Below are positions 57,561 to 64,000 of a stretch of 64,000 bases of DNA, piece by piece (the first letter of the stretch is position 1; each line of letters begins with the position of its first letter). The notes under the pieces were generated by a model. The model was not told the DNA's origin and did not search any database. It was given only the letters and a program-made list of their open reading frames with translations. Both the position numbers and the translations under genes were made by a program. This stretch comes from Lepturacanthus savala. Its lineage: Eukaryota > Chordata > Actinopteri > Scombriformes > Trichiuridae. Location of the stretch: assembly GCA_030544235.1 (NCBI GenBank), contig CM060469.1, positions 11,182,017 through 11,246,016 of the forward strand, given 5' to 3'.

Positions 57561-57622
57561 AGAGTGGGAATCGGAAATCTGATCCGATCGTGTCAATATG
57601 GAAATGTAGTCTTAAGAACATG

Positions 57623-57625
<3 letters not shown>

Positions 57626-57701
<76 letters not shown>
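57626..57701. repeat. (TA)n microsatellite, about 75 bp
   Basis: Uninterrupted self-complementary TA repeat able to extrude as a cruciform. It marks the boundary where transposon fragments resume. Confidence 0.97.
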
Positions 57702-57704
<3 letters not shown>

Positions 57705-57738
57705 TAGTAAAATGAATAGAAAATGGGATTACATTATC

Positions 57739-57984
57739 CTTCTGATAGAATGAGTAAACACATTGTACCATTAGAACACTGGAGTGATAGTTGCTGGAAA
57801 TGGGCTTCTATACACCTATGTAGATAATCCACCAAAACCCAGACATTTACATCTAGAGTAGTCATTTACCACATAAGCAATGTATAAAGTGTATTTCTGA
57901 TTAGTTTAAAGTTATCTTCATTGAAAACAGTGCTTTCAAAAAATACAGCCATTTTTATGTGACCCCAAACTTTTGAATGGTAGT
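57739..57984 (-). mobile_element. Tc1-like terminal-region fragment
   Basis: Read on the minus strand it starts with the fish Tc1-like terminal word ACTACCATTCAAAAGTTTGG and proceeds through TATCTACATAGGTGTATAGA to AATGGTACAATGTG. These same words occur in the 3533-3940 element. No transposase is present. Confidence 0.85.
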
Positions 57985-58077
57985 TCAAAGTTCATTTGCA
58001 TGCCTGTTTGCCTGGAGTAACATGTAAAACCATATTAACGCACAACTTGACATAGAGAAGTCAAATTCATTTATATG

Positions 58078-58200
58078 GCATAGATATTGCACCAAAAAAT
58101 GGATTTTGCAGATAGAATAGTCATTTACCACATTAGCAATGTATACTGTATTTCTGATTAAAATTATCTTCATAGAACAAACAGTGCTTTTCTTTCCCAA
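58078..58200 (-). mobile_element. Second Tc1-like terminal-region fragment
   Basis: Its minus strand has AATCAGAAATACAGTATACA, TGGTAAATGACTATTCTATC and TTTTTTGGTGCAATATCTAT, matching the neighbouring fragment. It lies about 90 bp away in the same orientation and is more degraded. Confidence 0.7.
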
Positions 58201-58369
58201 ATATATATATATATTATACAAACGGTTGTTGAAATGATGCATTACATCATTTTCTTTTTACTGCCAGGTCAGGGGATCTTGACTTCACTCTGACCTATGA
58301 TGCTGTGCTAAAGCATGGAAGAATGCATGTATAGCATTCAGGCAGGTCTTGCCGCCCTGTCACATCAGC

Positions 58370-58920
58370 ATCATATATTTGAAATCAAGTTTCTGTTGAG
58401 AGTCGAATTAATAGGAAGAAAGGCCGACACGTAAAGAATGAAAAGTGCAAATCAATCACATTCAAACAAAATGACATAAATACCATTAAATTCCATAAGA
58501 TCTTATTTTACCTCAGTCTGCTCTTAATGCCTTTCTCTCATCTGGAGTGACATGATATTTTTTCCCCCCCCTGTGACACGCTGTTTAATTGACAAAGCCT
58601 GGCTGTACTTTGCCAAAGTGTATTGAGCTGCTGTCTGGTTGAAGAATACAAATTCATCCCGAATCTGAGGTGCTCAACAAAACTGCTGCCAATTATCCGG
58701 AGCCCCGTAAATGATAACTCTGTGGCCACTCGAGCATAAAACAAGGAGATGAAGATGAATTTTACTCTTCCCCATCATTTCATCCCATTTAATTGACAAG
58801 CTCTCACTCGCTGTTAAATTTAGAAGATTACAAATATGAGCGGAATCTCGAGCACCCAATCCAGCCACTCTAATCACATGCAGAACCAGTCGCAAATTAA
58901 TCTACATATTTTAATAAGGT
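58370..58920. promoter_or_regulatory. Strong candidate conserved enhancer island
   Basis: GAGTCGAATTAATAGG, CTGTTTAATTGACAAAGCC, GCCAATTATCCGG, CATTTAATTGACAAGC (the words TTTAATTGACAA occur twice, near 58583 and 58788), CGCAAATTAATC. Repeat-free apart from a short C run at 58564-58571. Confidence 0.5.
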
Positions 58921-59480
58921 GCCAGTAGCAGGGAAGGTGTGTGCAGACATTTAACGGATTATCATCCGCCGTCCCATGAGTTCAGAAATTGAATAAATAT
59001 CTTTCGTATAAATACACGGGAACCTCGGCTGAAAGCGGGGAGCTCAACTCTTTCCCGGTTGCTTGTATTCTCAGCTCCCTTTTCTCTCTCAGAGACGAAC
59101 ATGTGGACTAGGCTCTTAGAAGCTTTTACTTCGCTTGTAGGCCATAGTCTTATACTAGGGCCGATTAACAGTCCAAGCACTTATTGAACAGGGAAGATGT
59201 AATTTCCCCGGCCGGCTAATACCAACAGCTCCTGGGTTTCTTACTTCCAATGTAATCTTTATGAGCACGGGAGCGAAATATGATGGCTTTATCGAGAATT
59301 AAACCTGCTTTGGAGACGAGCAAGCCTTTGAGTGTAAAAACGGCCACGTAGAAAAGACTACTTGCAGTTTTAAGAGTTAACGGGCAAACTAAAAGCTTAT
59401 TGGAGTTGACTCACGGCCGAGTCAAGCACTGTACAGAGACTAAGCAGAGGCAGCGGTGATTAAGCTGAATCCATTGATCC
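58921..59480. promoter_or_regulatory. Candidate conserved enhancer island
   Basis: GGATTATCATCCGCC, CCGATTAACAGTCC, CGGCTAATACC, GTAATCTTTATGAGC, CGAGAATTAAACC and GTGATTAAGCTG. No gene frame is credible. Confidence 0.45.
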
Positions 59481-59772
59481 ATTTTCCCCCTTCCAAACGT
59501 ACTTATTATTACAACGTGGCACTGTTTCAAACTAACTTTTAAAGTATTTTCCACAGATGTGAACTGTGAAGATATTTAGCATATTCCACATGGCGCAAAC
59601 GAAAGCATTTCCTTAGAGAATAAGGCTAATTAGGCTACATTCGGGGCTTCTTAATGCTCAGTTCGGATTTTTTTTGTTAATTTTTCTTTTTTTGTTTGCG
59701 AGGTTGTTCATATTCCATTTAAATGCTACTTGTATGTGATCTCCTGTGTGAACTTTAAATGCCCCAAAAAGG
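59481..59772. other. AT-rich spacer
   Basis: Nothing beyond T-rich runs near 59669-59694. Confidence 0.5.
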
Positions 59773-59780
59773 GCATAAAT

Positions 59781-59984
59781 CAGGGGTTCCCAATCCTGGT
59801 CCTGGAGGGCCGCCATAGGTGCAGGTTTTTGTTCCAACTAAGAAGTTACACACCTGATTCTACTCACGGAGGTCCTTAGCCAGGCCTCTAGTGGTTGAGT
59901 GGTAGAATCAGGCGTGTAACTGCTTGGTTTCAAACAAAAACCTGCATCCATGTGGCCTTCCAGGACCAGGATTGAGAAACCCTG
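59781..59984. mobile_element. hAT-type MITE with target-site duplication
   Basis: Terminal inverted repeats begin CAGGGGTTCCCAATCCTGGT on the left and end GACCAGGATTGAGAAACCCTG on the right (mostly complementary). Flanking 8-bp sequences GCATAAAT (59773-59780) and GCATAGAT (59985-59992) differ at one base, as expected of an aged hAT target-site duplication. Its 204 bp have no transposase. Confidence 0.88.
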
Positions 59985-60161
59985 GCATAGATACAGGTTT
60001 ATAAGCACACGCACAGTATCTTCGTTCCCATTCAAGTGAATGGACAGGCACGTCCAAAGAGGGCATGTATTTTTTGACACTCATGACCAAAATCGTCATA
60101 CATTCTTTCATTATGTTAGAAATGGATAGAATTATAATGAAACTAAATTATTACAGCTTTT

Positions 60162-60277
60162 GCTGGTGACCTGTCAGGGATGTATCGCTGCATTTTAGCC
60201 GCAGGTCGCTGGGATTGACTCTAGCATACCCCTGTGACCCTAGTGAGGAATAAGCGGGTATAGAAAATGGATGGATG
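60162..60277 (+). mobile_element. 3' fragment of the same SINE family
   Basis: CTGGTGACCTGTCAGGG through GACCCTAGTGAGGAATAAGC to ATAGAAAATGGATGGATG matches the tail half of the SINE at 241-597. The tail ends in an ATGG repeat. The 5' half is absent. Confidence 0.85.
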
Positions 60278-60950
60278 TAGGGATTTTTGCTGGAGACCCC
60301 CTGGCATGCCCTCAAGGACCCCCGGGTATCCTGGGACCCCCACTTTGAGACCTTCTTGCGAGTGAGGTAGAAGGCTGGCGTTTGATGTGGGGGGATTGAC
60401 TCAAAATAAACCAGAGACAGTACCGTCATAAAGGAACTTGTCAGCCGGTGCAGCAGTGTGACTCATGATAGGTTTTTAATAGTTTTTGGACAACAATGGA
60501 GCTCTGTGGCACAGAGGAATAAGCTATATCAGGCTTCGTTTACACAGGCAACATTTGTTAGTTGGATCAATTGGTTGTCCGTGGAATTTGATAACAATAA
60601 TACAAAAAAATACAGTGTATCACCTGACTCATCCTTTAACATGTATAATTCACACTACATCTACGTTGACCTTTAACGTGTATCCATTGAGTCAATATAT
60701 GTTTTCTTTGGGCTCAGCTTTAACCTCTGCCCTAAATAAATACATAAAACATGTAGTCAAGAGCTGTGAAACCCTAACTCGAAACCTGCAGCTGAACCTG
60801 CTGTTCACCTCCTTAATCATAACTATTTTCCTTTAGAAACACCGACAATTACAAGCTTCCTCGTTCACCGCAAATAAACTGGCGATGGGAGTCTTTAAGT
60901 GGCAGTACAAAGAGTTATAAATTGTTTTTTTTTTTCACCTTTTCACAATG
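60278..60950. other. Non-coding sequence
   Basis: Two plus-strand frames (60458-60676, 60486-60836) overlap in different phases with no domain. Nothing else is recognised. Confidence 0.45.
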
Positions 60951-61880
60951 CCAGGCGGAATATAGCCCCATTACACTCTTGAGGGTCACTTTTAGTGTCT
61001 GAAGGTAGTGCTTACACAGACTTTACAACGTGTATCATTATAGCTCGCCATATAAGGAAGCAGCTGGGATGAGGAAGGGAAAAAAGGAGGAGGTCACCGA
61101 GGCTGTCAGTTTCTGAGGGAAGAGAGGACCAAAGAGCGGCACTCAATTATCACCACTTAACTGAAGTGAATCTTCCTTCTTATTCATGACACCTGATTGT
61201 GAAATCAGCTTTTCTTTGTAACCTGTAACGCATCGCGCAGTAGCCTGATCTCTTTTCTTTGTTTTCTGTCAGGTGACTCGTCCTTTCAATGTTCATTGTT
61301 GCCGAGGAATTTTTTTAAACCCAAAGATCGTACAAAAGTCACGAATATCGCTCCAAACAAAACATACATTTGTCCTCGATCGACAACAGACGGATCTCGG
61401 TATCAAGGCAAAACGGTGATGAACCGCCACCGCGCCGGTGATTTGTCATTTAGAAGCGATTCGTCTGGTGCTGTCCCATCTCCTGGCTGAGTAAGACGTC
61501 ACATGTCAGCCGTGATTGACAGCTCCCAGTTCTGTCAGCTAGCTGCGGGGGAGCTGCAGGGAAAGATAAGGACATCTATCTGTGTAGTCCCTAATGGCAG
61601 GCCGAGGTCACGTGAAGGTTCCCTCCAACCGTGATGATATCTGTATCTAGTAGGCCTGGGTTTACTCCTTCTCTAACACCTGTCCGCGGCTGACCTCTCA
61701 ACCCCAACCGACCCCATATACCGCGTATCCCAATCAATCTGCTTGATCGGCTATTATTAAATACAGTATGAAGATATAAAGGCAACTAATCAAAGGTGAA
61801 GCAAAAATAATGAATGATTGCTGAAATTGTGCAGGAGATTTTGATGTTCTAATTGGTCTAATTGCATCTAGTAAGATTTT
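60951..61880. promoter_or_regulatory. Strong candidate conserved enhancer block
   Basis: ACTCAATTATCACCACTTAAC, ATTCATGACACCTGATTGTG, CATTTAGAAGCG, ACGTCACATGTCAGCC, a PBX-MEIS decamer, AAAGATAAGGAC (GATA site AGATAAG, 61564-61570), AGGTCACGTG (61606-61615) and GATGTTCTAATTGGTCTAATTGC. Confidence 0.5.
61513..61522 (+). promoter_or_regulatory. PBX-MEIS composite site (TGATTGACAG)
   Basis: Perfect decamer. A second TALE-like TGTCAG lies 9 bp upstream (61504-61509), and GTTCTGTCAGC follows downstream. Confidence 0.45.
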
Positions 61881-63006
61881 AAGACCATAAAAACACATTC
61901 ATGAGCAAAAATGTAACTTTAATTGAAAATTGTATGTAAAACATGAAGAAATATTACATTTATTCATATTTAGAACATAAACAACTTCTATTTTTCTGTC
62001 CTTTCACATGGCTTTCTTTATCTTTCACTTGCTTCTGTTTCATATTCAGCCTCCCTCTATATTCTCTTCCGTTCTTTGTGATAATAATAGTATATACCGT
62101 ATTAATTTCCACCATTGAAAAAGTGAAATTGTATCCATCCCTTTATCTGCTTCTTTTTACATGCAGGCAACAACCACATAGGCACATCAGGAAAAATACG
62201 ATCTGAGTACAATGTGACTATAACTATATTACTTTTAAGGACTAAGCATTAGTACCATTAGTAGAGTATTTAGCCCTTGTTGTTGGAGAAAGGGTGTTTT
62301 ATTACCTGCTACCTGCACCTACATGAGTTAACCTGATGTGTTTGACGCAATACCTTGAAACGGCTATAAGCAATAGCAATGACTAATGAGTATCTGAGAA
62401 AGTTGAAGCTCCTTATTTGGGTTCATACAAAGGTAATGCAGGGGGTGAAAGGGGGGGTAGGGGCAAGCCCAGCGCCACCTAAACTACTTTGCATCTAAAT
62501 CCCACAACATATGTAGTCGGGATTTAAGATCTATGTCACAGTTTGTTGAAACATGGTTAACTTAATAGCTCTTTTGTAATGTTATTAGCTTAGCATCGCC
62601 ATGTTGGCTGCTACAGTAAAGAGGTTTTTGTGCCCTGTTGTGCTCTGCGCTAAACTGTAGGCTCTCCAAATCCACATAAAGCCACCTGGGGTCAAATGAC
62701 TTTACTAAAGCTTTAGAAGGTGAAGGGATTTAGAGAAACACAGGTCAAACACTTAAACAGGAACACGCTTTTATTACGGTGTACGTTTCACCGTGCAGTT
62801 GCCACCACAATATCAAGAAAGCACTTATTAGCTTTCTTTCTTATTAGTTAAATGAGGTAATGCTTGCATGTGTCTCTGTGGACATGTACTAGCATATTTA
62901 TGTGTTTGGAAGTACAACCAGAGCACTATAATGACCTGACTTACCCGTCCTCACAAGAAATATAATAAACTATAGGTAGAAAATTCAGCTGACAAATACA
63001 ACTTAT
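61881..63006. other. AT-rich non-coding sequence
   Basis: The plus frame 61943-62206 is Phe/Tyr/Ser-rich, typical of T-rich DNA. A short G-rich tract lies at 62441-62463. No gene is supported. Confidence 0.45.
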
Positions 63007-63745
63007 ACACTGCAAACAAAAAAGAAAGTCAACTTGTATTTTTTAGCCTAAAATAATCTATGTTAGCACAACAAAGGACAGGTTTGCTAGCTCTTTTCTT
63101 TGTTGAGAAACGCAGGAAAGCCAACTTTCCGAGTTGGCATTTTTCACTTTAAGTCTTGTCTCCTTGCTGTGCCGCTGTAAAAGCTGGGCTACGCACAGGT
63201 AAGTTTTAATATTTAAAAACCTTTCAATTAATTCACTTTAAAATTAACTGATACAGGAATTTTATTTTGAGTTGCATCATAATGGAGAATGCAACCTACA
63301 TGTTTTCAACATTTAAACAAAAAGTTTTTCGGTCCTTAGCAAGTAGCCGCTAACTGATGCTAGCAGGGCTGCAGCAGTTGGCCACTTATATTTGACTGGG
63401 TAAATCCCATTCAAATGGGACGGCATGTAGTCTTCTGACTGGTTGGTGTTGTGTTAAAAGGATAGTTCAACATTTTTGAAAATTCACCTATCGTCATGTT
63501 TCCCACAGTCATAGCAATAGCAATTTTCGAGAGACTTTGCAAAAATAACAGTCCAACTTAGGGGAAAGTTAGCATAAGTAAGGATTTAAAGTTATTCCGA
63601 TGTAAAATTATGAGTTAGTAGAACTTAGTGTTGAGTTCAGAGTTGAGAAACCCCAGAAGCAAAACTTAAAATATTTTTTTAATTGGCCAATTTTGTCGCC
63701 TCAAATTTTTTAGTTGAACCAACTTTTATTTTTTGCAGCCAACTT
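63007..63745. mobile_element. Possible composite MITE with diverged terminal repeats
   Basis: The left end ACACTGCAAACAAAAAAGAA and right end AACTTTTATTTTTTGCAGCC are roughly inverted and resemble a CACTGCAAAAA-type fish MITE. The word AAGGATAGTTCAACATTTTT inside (near 63459) is typical of another fish repeat, so this may be a nest. Ends are by eye. Confidence 0.35.
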
Positions 63746-64000
63746 GAAGGAAGTAGTAACATTAAACCATGCCACATTTCAAGTTATTTTAACCCAAACC
63801 ATGATTTTTCCTTGACTAAATGGTTATTGTGCTCAAACCAAGCCAGGCCTTAACCACAGTGTTGCCACTCCATAAAATATCTTTATTCGTTAACAGTGAA
63901 GTGTAATTGTTTCGGAAAGCACCAAGAGAGGTGGTTCATTTTTTTTGGCATAGTGTTTAATAATGAGGATGTGTTGGACTTACCCTTCCTGTTCCTAGAT
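63746..64000. other. Non-coding sequence to window end
   Basis: No gene or clear repeat end is visible. Confidence 0.5.

Noticed and set aside
1..64000. Assignment to a named developmental gene locus
   Set aside because: The texture suggests such a locus, but no exon or enhancer could be matched from memory with certainty, so naming a gene would be a guess.

Overview
This window reads as nuclear DNA from a ray-finned (teleost) fish. The evidence is the repeats: a tRNA-derived SINE with intact A and B boxes, fragments of Tc1/mariner-like terminal regions typical of fish genomes, a hAT-type MITE with a near-perfect 8-bp target-site duplication, and a widespread teleost interspersed repeat near 39.7 kb. 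Long CA, TA, poly-G and poly-A tracts fit the same picture. No protein-coding gene can be supported. The open frames seen are short, overlap on both strands, are low-complexity or start inside simple repeats, and none shows a recognisable domain. One 334-bp segment near 51.4-51.8 kb has a good splice acceptor, an open frame and a good splice donor, and is kept as a candidate exon only.

Layout. Positions 1-5.7 kb are repeat-rich: an intact SINE, a truncated inverted SINE, a DNA-transposon-like block carrying a CRE site and a small open frame that ends at a donor, an internally deleted Tc1-like element, and a 200-bp segment present twice. From about 6 kb to 57.6 kb the sequence is almost free of recognisable transposons (one exception near 39.7 kb). 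It consists of many 200-1000 bp blocks of balanced composition, dense in homeodomain (TAAT), octamer, PBX-MEIS, GATA and SOX-like motifs, separated by simple-sequence DNA. From 57.6 kb to the end, repeats return (a long TA tract, two Tc1-like fragments, a hAT MITE, a SINE fragment, MITE-like sequence), interleaved with two more regulatory-looking blocks.

Interpretation. The pattern of no genes, few transposons and many islands of motif-dense sequence is what is known from gene deserts or giant introns around developmental transcription-factor genes, where the islands are conserved non-coding enhancers. That is an inference: conservation cannot be seen in one sequence, and I could not identify the target gene. 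The most convincing islands are at about 9.0-9.4, 11.0-11.4, 19.6-20.0, 27.6-29.3, 32.4-33.0, 46.3-47.0, 49.4-51.4, 57.0-57.6, 58.4-59.5 and 61.0-61.9 kb. Notable small structures inside them are a perfect 13-bp inverted repeat at 18.9 kb, an exact 15-bp CACCTG/TGTCA motif repeated about 220 bp apart at 47 kb, three perfect PBX-MEIS decamers and several perfect octamers.
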